A stretch of DNA of 64,000 nt from Bidens hawaiensis (lineage: Eukaryota > Streptophyta > Magnoliopsida > Asterales > Asteraceae), in contig JAIQDT010000172.1 in NCBI GenBank assembly GCA_021521415.1, positions 1,880,501 to 1,944,500 on the forward strand. The letters run 5' to 3'. Below the pieces are notes generated by a model. The model was not told the DNA's origin and ran no database searches. It saw only the letters and a list, made by a program, of their open reading frames with translations. The position numbers and the translations under genes were made by a program. Of the stretch, positions 11,996 through 23,800 are shown in pieces. Within the stretch, counting starts at the first letter, position 1. Each line of letters begins with the position of its first letter.

Positions 11996-12003
11996 GATTA
12001 AAC
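11996..12003. repeat. hAT target-site duplication, left copy
   Basis: GATTAAAC, identical to the copy at 14941-14948. A perfect match of eight bases suggests insertion recent enough for the duplication not to decay. Confidence 0.9.
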
Positions 12004-12019
12004 TAGAGATGATCAAAAA

Positions 12020-12200
12020 AACCGGTTCCGGAACCGGAACCGGTGGAACCGAACCGGACCCGAACCGGTTCCTACCCGATTTTTGTAGGAACCGGACCCT
12101 ATCTGATTCAACCCGATGATCCGTGACCGGTTCTTGCATTTCTGAGTGGGGGCGGGTAGGAACCGGAACCGAACCGGAACCGGTTAGGAACCGGTTCTAG
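12020..12200. repeat. Left subterminal GGAACCGG motif cluster of the hAT element
   Basis: The motif GGAACCGG or its complement CCGGTTCC recurs about ten times in 180 bp, in both orientations. The matching right cluster is at 14740-14915. In hAT elements such subterminal repeats bind transposase; that role here is inferred. A short tandem repeat of CCGTTTTTTGG units follows at 12219-12280. Confidence 0.8.
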
Positions 12201-12304
12201 CCGTTGGATCGATATAGCCGTTTTTTGGCCGTTTTTTGGCCGTTTTTTGACCGTTGGGGTCAAAAATAGCCGTTTTTTGGCTCCCCCAAGCACCCCACTA
12301 CTAG

Positions 12305-12313
12305 TATAAATAG
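12305..12313 (+). promoter_or_regulatory. TATA box of the hAT transposase gene
   Basis: TATAAATAG lies 135 bp upstream of the transposase ATG, so transcription would start near 12335. It is inside the element, so the element would bring its own promoter. Confidence 0.6.
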
Positions 12314-12447
12314 GTATTTGGTGTCATGGGTTCATCACAACACTCAAAACGCAAACCCGAACGCAAAAAATACAAAAAAACGCTATTACAACGTTTTGAG
12401 TTCTCTAATCTCTTGTTTTCTCTTCTTCTATATTCATATTTGTTGTT

Positions 12448-14505
12448 ATGGCTGCCTCACAATCATCGGTTGGTCAAGGTTCCAACGCCGAACCAAGTTT
12501 CGTTCGTATTGTACCTCATAATCGTAATCAAGAGATTTGGTGCAATTGGGATTTGGTTGAATTGAGTGACCATTCATTGAAGGCTCGGTGCAAGTTTTGT
12601 GGGGTTTGTTTAAACCCACTTTCGAATTCAAATTTGAAGAAACACATCGAAAAACCGTATTGCAAGGCGTTGAAAAAGAACGTCGATTCGCAACAAACGC
12701 AAATGGATAGTGAAGGCGAAATATTTACATACCAAATTAATCAAGTTCAAGATCGTGTGGCGAAGTTTGTGATTCAAGAAGCTTTGTCGTTTAGCCACTT
12801 CGACAACCCTCGCTTAACCGCCATGATTCGAGATACGCTTCAACCACAATACACTCACGTAAGTCGTCATACTCTTAAACGTTATTGTTTAAAATTGTGG
12901 AAGAAGGCCAAAGAGGTACTAATTGCATATTTTGAAAATATAAATACGGGAATAAACTTAACTAGTGATGTTTGGTCGGCTCCACATGGTCTACCCGAAT
13001 CTTATCTTTGTGTCACCGCTCATTGGGTAGACCCGTCATCGTGGGAAATGATGAAACGCACCATTGCTTTCGAACTCTTTGAGTATCCATATACGGGAGA
13101 TAATTTGTTTGAAATTTTAGATTATGTTATAAAAACTTATAAACTAGAAAATAAAATATTTTCAATGACATTTGATAACGCGTCGAATAATACATCGGCG
13201 GTTGATAAATTAAAATTAAAATATACGCCGATTTGCAATGGTGTATTTTTTCACTCAAGGTGTGTTGCACATATCATTAATTTAATCGTGCAAGACGGAC
13301 TTGCTTCGGATGAGGTTACATCGGTTATAAACGATTTTAGACTAATGATACATGAAGTTTTTAAGAAAAGTAAAAAAAGACAAATGGATTATAGAAAATT
13401 TTGTAAAGATACGGGAAGAAAAGCTTTGGGAGCTAATTGGGATGTACCTCATCGATGGAATTCCACTTGCATAATGTTTCAAAGTGCTTTGGAACAAAGA
13501 GAAACTTTACAAATGTTTCATTCTAGTCTTGTCGAGAATGATTTGGCAATCCCCTTTTCAAATGAGAAATGGGAAATTATCAATGACTTATCGACTTTTC
13601 TTGAAGTTTTTAAAACATCAACTACGAAACTTTCGGGAACGTATTATCCGACAAGTCCCTTGGTTCTTTCGGAGTTATTTTTAATGGTTAACAATCTTAA
13701 AGAATTTGAAAATAAAAGTCCAATGTTTTCAAACATCATATTACCAATGAAGTTTAAATTAAAAAAATACTTTCTTGAATTGCCACCGGTTTTTACTTGC
13801 GCCGCCGCTTTAAACCTAATGTTAAATGTTACGGGGGTTGAATGTGTGATAGACGAAATTTTTTCAGCCTTAGATATGCATGAAATTGACCCAAACTTTT
13901 CAACAGAGGCAAAATTTTTTTTTAATTTGAATTTTAAATTTATGTATGACTTTTATTTAAATAAATATGGGTCAAACATACACATGCCTATGCCGGGGGG
14001 GGGGGGGTCTTCATCAAGTTCAAGTGCTACTAGAGTACGAGATCCCATGATTAGCCTTATGAACACCGTTCGCAACGTAACAGCTAAAAAACAAAGGGGT
14101 AACACCCCTTCAAGCGAACTAGGAAGGTATAGTGCAAATGATTACTCTACCGGTTTATCCGAAGAGGAATATGGCACTTTTGATGTTTTGGCTTGGTGGA
14201 AGGTAAAGGAAACCGAGTTTCCGATTCTTGCCACCATGGCCCGTGATTTACTAACCGTCCAAGCTTCTACGGTAGCTTCGGAATCCGCTTTTTCTCTTAG
14301 TGGCAGGGTAATATCGGTGAGAAGAACAAGACTAAATTCGGAGTCGGTGGAGATGTGCATTTGCTTAAAGGATCACTTGGACTCAATCGATCGTATTCAA
14401 CACTTAACCACTCTCGAAGATGAAACACCACTTGATGTTCGAGTGCATGACGAACAAGAAGGCATTTCTACAAGTAATTCCGAGGAAGAAGTCGCCGCTC
14501 AATAA
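12448..14505 (+). CDS. hAT transposase with BED zinc finger, intact
   Basis: The 685-residue protein has the order of plant hAT (RICESLEEPER/Ac-like) transposases and their usual length of about 650-700. A BED-type zinc finger lies near residues 30-75 (C48, C51, H66, C72). The RNase H-like catalytic core shows D174 in LTSDVWS, D243 in MTFDNAS and E612 in VASESAFS, and the W of DVPHRWN is at 337. The C-terminal hAT dimerisation region runs from about 572 to 655 (FDVLAWWKVKETEFPIL). The role is to bind element ends in the nucleus and cut and re-insert the element. There is no stop codon or frameshift. A run of 12-13 G at 13997-14009 encodes four glycines; a miscount there would shift the frame. 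The ATG chosen is the first one after the TATA box in this frame. Some related genes are domesticated, but intact ends and target duplication argue that this copy is a transposon. Confidence 0.9.
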   Translation: MAASQSSVGQGSNAEPSFVRIVPHNRNQEIWCNWDLVELSDHSLKARCKFCGVCLNPLSNSNLKKHIEKPYCKALKKNVDSQQTQMDSEGEIFTYQINQVQDRVAKFVIQEALSFSHFDNPRLTAMIRDTLQPQYTHVSRHTLKRYCLKLWKKAKEVLIAYFENINTGINLTSDVWSAPHGLPESYLCVTAHWVDPSSWEMMKRTIAFELFEYPYTGDNLFEILDYVIKTYKLENKIFSMTFDNASNNTSAVDKLKLKYTPICNGVFFHSRCVAHIINLIVQDGLASDEVTSVINDFRLMIHEVFKKSKKRQMDYRKFCKDTGRKALGANWDVPHRWNSTCIMFQSALEQRETLQMFHSSLVENDLAIPFSNEKWEIINDLSTFLEVFKTSTTKLSGTYYPTSPLVLSELFLMVNNLKEFENKSPMFSNIILPMKFKLKKYFLELPPVFTCAAALNLMLNVTGVECVIDEIFSALDMHEIDPNFSTEAKFFFNLNFKFMYDFYLNKYGSNIHMPMPGGGGSSSSSSATRVRDPMISLMNTVRNVTAKKQRGNTPSSELGRYSANDYSTGLSEEEYGTFDVLAWWKVKETEFPILATMARDLLTVQASTVASESAFSLSGRVISVRRTRLNSESVEMCICLKDHLDSIDRIQHLTTLEDETPLDVRVHDEQEGISTSNSEEEVAAQ

Positions 14506-14739
14506 TTACGACGAACAAGAAGGCTTTTCTAGAAACAATATGTCACAACTTTATATTTATAAGTTTAATGTTTTGTTAGTTTGTTTTTAAAGATTTTAAA
14601 ACATGTAACCTTTTTTTTTGAACTTCTTAAAGTAAATAAAATGAATTTTATGTTAATTGTATTTTTCATGCAATACAAATACGAATCGTAGTTTAGAATC
14701 CAAATCGCAAACGAAAAACGAAAAAAAAAATTTTTTTAC

Positions 14740-14915
14740 ACTGTAACCGGTTGGAGTGCAGGAACCGGTTTAGGAACCGGTAAGAACCGGTTCCATAGGT
14801 TAGGGGTCCGAGGGTGGGAGAACCGGTTCGGTTCCCTAACCGGTTCGAGCCTAGAACCGGTTTCAAAGGGGGTTTTGAATATAGGAACTGGTTAGGAACC
14901 GGTTCCGGTTCCTAG
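14740..14915. repeat. Right subterminal GGAACCGG motif cluster of the hAT element
   Basis: GGAACCGGTT and its complement recur about ten times, mirroring the cluster at the left end. Both orientations occur. This supports treating 12004-14940 as one element. Confidence 0.8.
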
Positions 14916-14940
14916 TCCCAAACCATTTTGAATATCTCTA

Positions 14941-14948
14941 GATTAAAC
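14941..14948. repeat. hAT target-site duplication, right copy
   Basis: GATTAAAC, matching 11996-12003. Confidence 0.9.
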
Positions 14949-15017
14949 TATAAAAAAAAAAAATAGAAGTAAAGTAATAATGACTATTGTAGTTTAAAAC
15001 TTTGTGTAAATAATAAT

Positions 15018-15830
15018 GGGAAAATATCTTAGAAAAGCAACATTCTTTTCGTTTTAGTTTACAAAGTCTCTTCACTTTTTTTAACATGTAAAAGTACCTA
15101 TAATTAACATTTTTAAACAAAATTAGTAAATGACCTACAATAGCCAATCTCACTTATTTCTCCGTCTCTTATCCAATCTCTCAACCTCCCTGCCTTAAAG
15201 ATATTTAATTTATATTATCCAACGTTCTTCACTTGGAACTCTACTAATCGATTCGAATGGATCCATCTCGATCAAAAATCTATCAGGCAATTACAAACCA
15301 TAAATTTCAAATCTAAACTCCAAATCATCACATCCATCCCCACCCATCACCAACTCCTTTGCACCACCGGTATTCAGTGCACCTGTTACTCCGTCTCCGG
15401 GGAGATAAGGGTGGATTCGAATCGTTACTTGGTGGAGAGAAGACAAATAATTTTGACAGAGTAGTCCGGTGGTTGGCTCGTGAACGCGAAGAAGAAGATG
15501 GAGCAGTGATTGACTATAATTTCTTGAGAGAGAGAGAGAGAAGTGAGGCTGGTACTACGGTGGTAATGGACGATGGTGGGGTTGACGATGGTGGAGTTGA
15601 CGATGGTGGAGTTGGGAACAGGATGACAGATGAATAAATTGTTATCATAAATGTTTTTTGGCATTAAAATTCAATAAATAAGTTGTGGTGGGTCTTACAC
15701 CGGCTATTGTAGGTCATTTCCTATTTTTGTTTAAAAATGTTAAGTATATAGGCCTTTACATGCAAAAAGAAGTTAAGGAACTTTCATAAACTAAAACAAA
15801 AAGTATGTTGATTTTTTATAATATTTTCCT
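15018..15830. mobile_element. Non-autonomous Mutator-like element (MULE)
   Basis: Long imperfect inverted repeats occupy 15018-15145 and 15702-15830. They begin GGGAAAATATC on the left and AGGAAAATATT read inward from the right, and both end at ACCTACAATAGCC. The element is flanked by identical 9-bp sequences AATAATAAT (15009-15017 and 15831-15839), the Mutator target length. No transposase is encoded. The 556-bp interior is less AT-rich than its surroundings. Confidence 0.85.
15359..15637 (+). other. Open frame inside the MULE, possible captured fragment
   Basis: A 92-codon frame fills part of the MULE interior (TTG start, no upstream ATG). It contains an acidic segment, a run of Arg-Glu from a GAGA microsatellite (15524-15541), and three repeats of DDGGV from a tandem 15-base unit at 15569-15613. 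No domain is recognisable and it may be only a chance frame. A captured host gene fragment, as in Pack-MULEs, is the alternative. Confidence 0.25.
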
Positions 15831-15839
15831 AATAATAAT

Positions 15840-17158
15840 TGATCCAGTGTTGATGAAATTACTTTAATTAATTGTATGATTAGCATGTTAATTTTTTTGT
15901 CTTAAAACTAACTATAGTTAATAACAATTTTAAGTTACATAATATTATATATATATACTAATTTGCAAAGTCCTTCAAACTTACAGAATGCAACTATTCA
16001 TGACATGTACAATTTTTCTAGCTTGGTATACAAGCTATTAATGCTTCCGATATGCTACTCACGTGTTTGTATACGTGGATCTTCTTCGGTTGTTCCACCT
16101 GCCATCGCCTCCATTCACCCTTCTGCTAATTAATTGTAAGTGACAAGATTGTTTGGCAATACACGTGTCTTAATACTTGTCTTCTCCCACAAGACTTTAT
16201 CGCTCTTCTCTGAATCTGATGACGAAGATTAAAAAGGCTTTTAAACAAAATATGATTATCATCATATGGCTGCTTCTTCGTCGAATTGGGTTAAGAATTC
16301 CGCAGGTTGTTTTTTCTTTTCTTTCGGAGAATTCTTTCTAATTTGTCCTCTTTTTTTGTTAATTAGGTTTATAGATTTTATCTGGCAAATATTTTGGCCT
16401 TTAGTGTTGATTAGGCTACGGATCGATTTCATCGTAAAATCAAAACCCCTTTGAGATGGTGGATGAAACACTCCGCAGTTCTGGTATTACTTAATCGCCA
16501 GTAAATTTTACCGGAAAAACTTGCTCGATGTCTCATTTTTTCTGTCAACAATAGGTTTAGTCGAGTTTAATTTGTTGTTTTTGTAACTCTAGATTTGGAG
16601 CGATGTTGTTAGCATTCTTCTTTACCTTCTTAAGGGAGAGTAGAAAACAGAGTTTTGATGCTGAATTCAAAGCAGGAGGTTAATGTGACATGTGAGTATT
16701 GTTTTTCAAGCTTCACCCTAATAAATGATTTTTTTTTAGTTATCTGTAACTGTGATATGACCAGTACCAAATTTGTTCATTGTTAGGTTGGATTATAAAC
16801 AATGATAAGAGTTTAGTTTGTTAAGTATGTTGTTGGTTGAGGGATACCATCATATTCCACATGTTGATCATTGTTTATTTTGATTTGTAGCAATTATGAA
16901 AGTAGATAAGCATTACAAGAAAATTGTGTATGTCCATGTGCACAGGCAAGGCAGTTTGAATTACCAATCCCAAACGCCCATTTAGAAGTAAAAGTGTTTC
17001 ATTATCATCATTTATAATGTCTGTAACTTTATTAAATGACTAAATTGGACATGATCAAAGTTTAATGTCTAATGTGGAACAATGGCATAGGTAAGTTTCT
17101 ATATTATGATATTAGCCCTTGCAATGAATGGTTTGATAATATTAGTGACATTCTACTA
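15840..17158 (+). other. Flanking DNA with a possible first exon near 16266
   Basis: The stretch is AT-rich, with a CACGTG G-box core at 16163-16168 and a CT-rich patch near 16180-16215. From ATG 16266, 13 codons read MAASSSNWVKNSA before a possible splice donor at 16305, and the open frame itself runs to 16454. I do not recognise the protein. If it is a real gene start, the Sirevirus insertion at 17164 separated it from any downstream exons. No transposon features are seen here. Confidence 0.25.
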
Positions 17159-17163
17159 TGATC

Positions 17164-18360
17164 TGTTGAGTCAAGAATTGACCTAGGGAAGATATTTGGA
17201 AGATTGGAATATTCTCAACCTCCTTAGAATTCGCTAAGTATGGAATCGGGCACATCTTAGACATCCGAGCAAGCTTTTACTTAGCCGGGCACTATATTTT
17301 GCCTATCGGGCAATGTTATCTTTTAGAATTCTTCTTAAGTGATTATCCGAGCAGGGTTCACTAATTAGTGTATTACCGAGTAAGGTCTGCTAGTTAGTAT
17401 ATTCCCGGGCAAGGATCACTTTGTCTAGAAAGTTAGTTCTTCATAGCCGAGTAAGGTTTATCTCCGAGTAACCTTTTGGCTAACCAACCTTAAGAAACCA
17501 AGTGATTGGAAGACCGGGAAAGATATTGATAATAATGATTGGTCCAGGCAAGCTTGATGAATATTGATATATCTTAAGTATCATCGGGCACAGTTCAACT
17601 CAAGCAAGGAACAGTGCTACCGAGCACACTTTGCCAATAAGTTATTTTGTAGCAAAGGAGTTGAAGGGACCATTGAAGAACAAGGTTACTCGTAAGAGTT
17701 TGTCGGGCAAAGTCTGGCAAAGTCTAGAAGATTGAAGTCTACCCGGTGAGTATTTTACTTGGTAAAATACTCTTCTAGTAAGGTCTACCCGGAAACTGAT
17801 CCAAGCACACTTCTATGTTACCAAGTCTTGAAGGATGACAGAGTACACAGCGTACTCAGGAAATGAATATCGCTAACAAAGCATACCCGGAAGACTTGTT
17901 TTACACTTAGAATATTTTGTGATTATGTAATTTGAATATGTATTAATGTTTGAGGTTTCTAGAAGGAATGACAGCTGTCCTAGGGTGGCAGGCCTATAAA
18001 TAGAATGTTTTAGGACACGCCGCCTAAGGCAGATAGACACATTAATTGAAAAAGAATATTTTTTGTGTGTGACGGCTTTCATAAAATTCGTACGGATAAA
18101 CCTTCCTTCAAGAAACCCTAAATAGATTATCGTTTTATGAGTAATATTATATAAATGGAAATATTTTGAGTGAATCTTGTTCGTGTTGGTTACCTTTGAA
18201 TATTGATTAAGCAACCGTATGTTTGTTATTGATTCCGCATTTAACAAACGGTGATCTTTCTAAATATAGCAACCCGTCATTAACTCTCTTGTCGGCACAT
18301 TAATTTGTGTTAGTTATGACATGATTTGAGTAAGATCCAGCTGAAATCGGGGACCTGACA
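17164..18360 (+). repeat. 5' LTR of the Sirevirus-type element
   Basis: It begins TGTTGAGTC and ends ACCTGACA. A TATA box TATAAATAG lies at 17995-18003, so transcripts would start near 18030. The U3 part carries many copies of CCGGGCA and CCGAGTAAGG-like motifs. Confidence 0.92.
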
Positions 18361-18361
18361 A

Positions 18362-18374
18362 GTGGTATCAGAGC
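18362..18374 (+). other. Primer binding site
   Basis: TGGTATCAGAGCC, one base after the LTR, is complementary to the 3' end of plant initiator methionine tRNA, the usual primer for Ty1/copia reverse transcription. Confidence 0.9.
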
Positions 18375-18385
18375 CTTATAACAAG

Positions 18386-20805
18386 ACACCTTATGAAATA
18401 TTTCACAACAGAAAGCCTTATATCAAGTTTTTCAAGCCCTTTGGATGCAAATGTTTCTTCTGAACACGAGGGACTATTTGAACAAGTTTCAAACAAAATC
18501 CCTAGATTGTTTCTTTGTTTGATATTCTACATACTCAAAAGCATACAAAGTATATGTAAAAGACCATTTGAGTGTTATAGAATCATCTGATATTATCTTT
18601 AATGAGAATCAATTCAATAAAGTTGATGGTGCAGCATGGCTGTTTGATCATGAAAAGTTGATAAGGTCTTTCAAGATTTATCCTGAAGACTTTGATGAAT
18701 CTTTCTACAAGACCAGTGTAATTGAAGAGAAAAAGAAGAAAACATTGGACTTAGAAGAATTGTGGAAAAACGTTGCTAGAAAAGAAAAGGAATATACTTT
18801 TGTGAAGAATTCCTCAAGTGATAATGTTGATCAAAATCAAGAAAACAGTCACAATCCTGAACGTGATCATACTGAGAACAATCAAGACAATCAAGAAGTA
18901 CAGAATGATTCAGTTCAGAGTGAGGGAAACACAAGTAACCTATTGAATGAAGTAGAACCTGCATCTACTGCAAGATTTCATGATCTGTTTCAAATATTGA
19001 ATTTAGAAAACAATGGTGCATCTACTTCAGGACAAAATAATGATGAAGCACCAGAATTTCATGGCGCAGAAACTGATTTGATCATTGAAGATCCAGATCT
19101 CAATGAAACAAATCTTGACAAAAATTTGTCTATAGATATGATTGTACAAACTCCTCATGTGGAAAAGAATCATCCTTTTGAAAACATCATTGGAGACTTG
19201 CATGAAAGAGTTACAAGAAGTCATTCTGAGATTGCAAACATCTGTCTTTACTCCTGTTTTCTATCCCAAATAGAGCCAAAGAACATTGCTCAATCACTAA
19301 AAGACAATAGTTGGGTGGAAGCAATGCAGGAGGAACTGGCACAGTTCAGAGACCTACATGTGTGGGATCTTGTTGATAGGCCAATAGACAGATATGCAAT
19401 AGGAACCAAATGGGTTATTAGAAACAAAAGGGATGAGAGGGGTTTAGTAATTAAGAATAAAGCTAGACTTGTGGCACTAGGATGTCTTCAAGAAGAAGGA
19501 ATAGACTTTGAGGAAGTCTTTGCACCTGTTGCAAGACTTGAAGCTATCAGAATCTTTCTTGCATATGCTGCCTCAAAGAACATTAAAGTGTTCCAGCTTG
19601 ATGTTAAGTCTGCATTTCTAAATGGAAAGATTGATGAAGAGGTGTATGTAGCTCAACCTCCAGGTTTTAAGGATCCAATGTATCCAAACAGGGTGTATAA
19701 GCTAAACAAAGCCCTTTATGGATTGCATCAGGCTCCTAGAGCATGGTATGATGAGCTGTCAAATCATCTTCTTGAAAATGGATTTAAAAGAGGAGCCATT
19801 GACAAGACACTCTTCTACAAGAGAAAGGGATCAGACTTACTTCTATTACAAGTGTATGTGGATGACATCATCTTTGGATCTACAATGAACAAATGTGTAT
19901 GGAGTTTGAAGGGGTAATGAAGTCCAAATATAGCATGAGATCTATGGAAGAAATGAACTTTTTTCTTGGATTACAAGTTCAACAGAAAGCTGAAGGAATC
20001 TTCATTCACCAAAATAAATATGTGCAGGACATCTTGAACAAGTTCAACTGTCATGAGTACAAAACTGCTTCAACTCCAATGGACACCAAAGAAAAGATGA
20101 TTGCAGATGAAAAAGGGGAGCCTGTGAATGAACATGAATATAGAGCCAAAATTGGATCTCTGATGTATCTGACTGCAACAAGACCAGATATCATGTTTGC
20201 TGTATGTGTGTGTGCAAGATTCCAATGAAGTCCAAAAGTCTCCCACATGAATGCTGTTAAAAGAATATTCAGATATTTGAAGGGAAGACCAGACTTAGGA
20301 ATTTGGTACCCAAAGAACCAATCATTTGATCTGATTGCATATACAGACAATGATTATGATGGCTGTAACATGAGCAGAAAGTCAACCTCAGGAGGATGTC
20401 AATTTTTGGGTGAAAGGCTAGTGTCATGGCAATGCAAAAACAGACTACTGTCTCAATCTCTACTGCAGAAGCTGAATTTGTTGCTGCATCTGCCTGCTAT
20501 GCACAAGTTCTATGGATTCAAAATCAGATGCGGGACTATGGTTTGAATTTTCTGAACACCCCTATTCTTATTGACAATATTGCTGCATATTTTACTGTTA
20601 AGAATCCAGTTCAACATTCTAAAACTAAGCACATTGAAATCAGACATCACTTCATCAGAGATTAAAGTGAAAAAAGTTTGATTGAAATGCAAAGAGTTGA
20701 TACAAGTGACAATTTGGCTAACCTATTCACCAAACCACTTGATAGAACCAGGTTCAACTTTCTTCTGAAAGCCCTGGGAATGATCAACTCTGATGAAATC
20801 TGATT
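18386..20805 (+). pseudogene. Sirevirus pol remnant: integrase tail, RT and RNase H, broken
   Basis: Only 11 bases after the primer site the sequence already codes for the integrase C-terminal region (TPYEIFHNRKP at 18386-18418), so gag, protease and the integrase core were deleted. RT follows from about 19300, with [10 protein letters not shown] near 19600 and the catalytic YVDD at 19855-19866. RNase H runs to about 20665. The frame is broken near 18449 (stop and frameshift), near 19890 (frameshift after GSTMN), by TGA at 20226-20228, by a frameshift near 20430 and by TAA at 20663-20665. It cannot encode a working polyprotein. The family role was reverse transcription of the element's RNA. 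Confidence 0.85.
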
Positions 20806-23800
20806 AAGGATGTGTGCCTAGTTGTGTCTCTATGTGCTAACTGATTATTCTGTTAGAGGTCACACATAATGAATGATTAGTGAATATGCTTGAATATGTT
20901 GCTTGATATGTTAACTGTCTGATTATGAATGCAAAGTTTGACATGATTGATTTGTTTAATATTTGTGCATGTTTATCAGTTGTTGTGCATTTGTGATGTT
21001 AGGATGAGTGTTCTTGTTATGAATTACTTGTTAATGTAAGCTTATCTGACATCACTGCTTAATTGCTTGAATATGTGTTTTATCTGATCTTCTGATGTTA
21101 TTAAGACATGATAGACCTTGAATGTCAGTACTGTCTACTTGTCTTGATAATATTAAGTTTGATTAAAATTTGATTATGTTACAACTGTTTATGTCAAAAT
21201 AAGTCTTATGTCAAAATTAAGTGATAAAATGAAGTTTTCCAATAAATTTTGCATAAATACTTTATTTTGGTCAAAACATGAGCAAGTTGATTAATGGTGT
21301 AGAGATATGATAAGATTATTCAGTTCAAGCTTTGAAGAAGCTTAAAAGAAGGATTTTTAAAGAAAATTCTCAAGCAGTTGTTTTTGCTGAAAATTATGTC
21401 ATTTGCCCAGTTGGAAGGACATGCACTTGTGTATGTTTGGTCCTTAAATCTCTACAGATTCAAAGGATAGCCATTAACCTGAAAGCTGAATGCATTTGGG
21501 GCAATTATGACTTGTTTCTTATTCCTTCACTTAAAACTATGTCAATAGCTCTAACTTTGAAAGGACATATATTCACATGTATGTTTGGTCCTGTTGACCA
21601 CTTGTAGTCAAACAGGATAGCCATTTACCTGCCAATGAAGAGATATTGGGGCGATTGAATATTAAACAGTGTAAATGGGAAATGATAGTACATTGACTAT
21701 TTAGCCAATCATACGGATTTAATAGGCTAAAAGGACCTTAGTATAGTCATTAACATGTATGGTTGCTTTCTCATGATGATGTAGAATCTAAGGTAATATA
21801 AACATAATGAATATACTAATCTTTATGTGGAGATACATAGTTGTCTCTGCATGTCTCAAGATAAATCTCTCCAAATGATAGGCAGAAAGTGATTACCCAG
21901 TCATACACAAGCCTGTTGTTATCTGGTCAACCAAAAATGAAACATCTTTAAATATGACAATGAACAAGGGGAAGAATGAATAAATCAACCAAAAGTTGAT
22001 AAGTGTTTTAAATATTTTATCAAACAAAGGGTTACAACTACGAACTACAAAGATGTTGACAAAATCTGTCTCATCTTGAATGAAAGGCTTGTTATTTAAC
22101 AGTAAGTCCAACGTTCAACCTCTATATATGTTTGAATATCAAAAATACAAAAAGATCCAATAATTTCTGTCACACAAAAACAATTTTTGACCAAATACAG
22201 GAGGTTGGAGTCAAATTGGGGTGATCTGGGGAAAGCCAAATAAGCTTTGAGAAGAGATATGAGGCATCATAGCACAGTGTTGACCATAAATGCATTATGC
22301 TACTAAATGAACCTTAATCATATCACTAAAGAGATGAAATTCATGCTAAGTTTATACCTGCTGTTAACCTATCTATGTTGTCATAATAATGCTGAGAATG
22401 AAGTATTCAGAAAGCTACTTAGTCAATATGATCCCATACTTGAGATATTTTCAGAAAATGGAACAAACTGTTTTGAAGAGAATTACAACTGAAATTTGAT
22501 CTCTAAATGCACCATTTGCTCTTAAACTATGAACTTTAATGAAAAATATATCCTAACACAAATATATCTAAGTGGTTTGAGTCAAAAAGTGTTGCATTTT
22601 GCCTTCAATAGGTTGAATATGTAAGTTTGGGTAAGGTTTGATTTTTTATAACCTTTCCGGGCACAAAACAGTTGAATATGTTTGAATATGTATATTCCAG
22701 TAAGGTTTGATGCTTTATGACCTTTCCTGGTAAGCTTAGTCATTTTTTGACTAAGTTTATGATTTTCAGGCATGCTTTGAAGTGTTTACACTTTCCGGGT
22801 AGAGTACATTGTTGTACTAATTTCCCGAGCAAGCTTGAAGTCTTGAGATGATTATGTGTTATAGCTAGCTTTTAACAAGAAATTCTTGTTCCGGGCAAGC
22901 TTTGCATTTTATATGTTGATTGTTATTCCAAGCAAACTTTGTGAACTTAGGTTAGTACACCGAGTAAGCTTTGTGATTTGTGTGAATATGTTGTTAGGAA
23001 AGGTTTGTTAACCTTTCCGGGCACACTTAGATACTATTGTTTAAGTTTGTCGTTTTTGGGTATGGTTTGACATGTTGAAGTCTCTCGGGTAGACTAAACT
23101 GTTTAGTCTAGTACTCAGGCATACCTGATGATTGAATATGTGTATCCTAGTAAGCTTAATGCTAACATAGGTTATTCGGGCAAGTTCTTTGAAATTTTAG
23201 ACTATAGCACACTTAAATGTTTATGTGTTTTTAATTTCATTCCTAGCATGCTCTGTGATATTTGTGTTTATGATTTCTTTGAGATTACAAGTGCTTCCGG
23301 GCAAATGTTATTTTCCGGGCACACTGGATATTTTGGGTACACTTTTGTTCCCTCAATATACTTGGTAATTTCAAAACTTGACTTTCCAAGTACACTGTCT
23401 GCTAAAAGATCTTTTCCGGGCACACTTTGTACTCTAGGGAGATTATTCGGGTATACTTTGCATAAGAAGGTTGTTCGGGCACGATAAAACGTTGTGAAGG
23501 TTTCCGGGGCGTACTGTGCAAACAAGTATGCTTGATTGTATATGTTTTTTTGGTATGATTGATTGATTATGATTCTTATTCTGATAGAGTTTATGCTATA
23601 TTAAGTCTGTTAATTTGAATTCAAAAAATTTATATTGGGATCTTAATTGATTCCTAGTAAGAACGATTATTTGATATTTTATACTTGATTAATTGCCTTG
23701 TGATTAATTTCTCAAGAAATCTGGTATTTCGAGTAACTTTTCTTCAATAGTGTTTTGAATTTAAATTACTTAGCTTGACCAAGCATGGTCTAGGAAAGGA

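Larger units (their letters stand above)
12004..14940 (+). mobile_element. Complete hAT DNA transposon
   Basis: The element is flanked by perfect 8-bp copies of GATTAAAC (11996-12003 and 14941-14948), the length expected for hAT. Its ends are imperfect inverted repeats: TAGAGATGATCAAA on the left, and TAGAGATATTCAAA read inward from the right. Both subterminal regions are packed with GGAACCGG/CCGGTTCC motifs. It carries one intact transposase ORF and a TATA box, so it may be autonomous. Confidence 0.92.

Noticed and set aside
15359..15637. 92-codon frame as a real gene
   Set aside because: It depends on a TTG start and simple repeats and lies inside a MULE; kept only as a low-confidence feature.
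18362..18374. tRNA gene fragment
   Set aside because: It is the retrotransposon primer binding site, complementary to tRNA, without tRNA arms around it.
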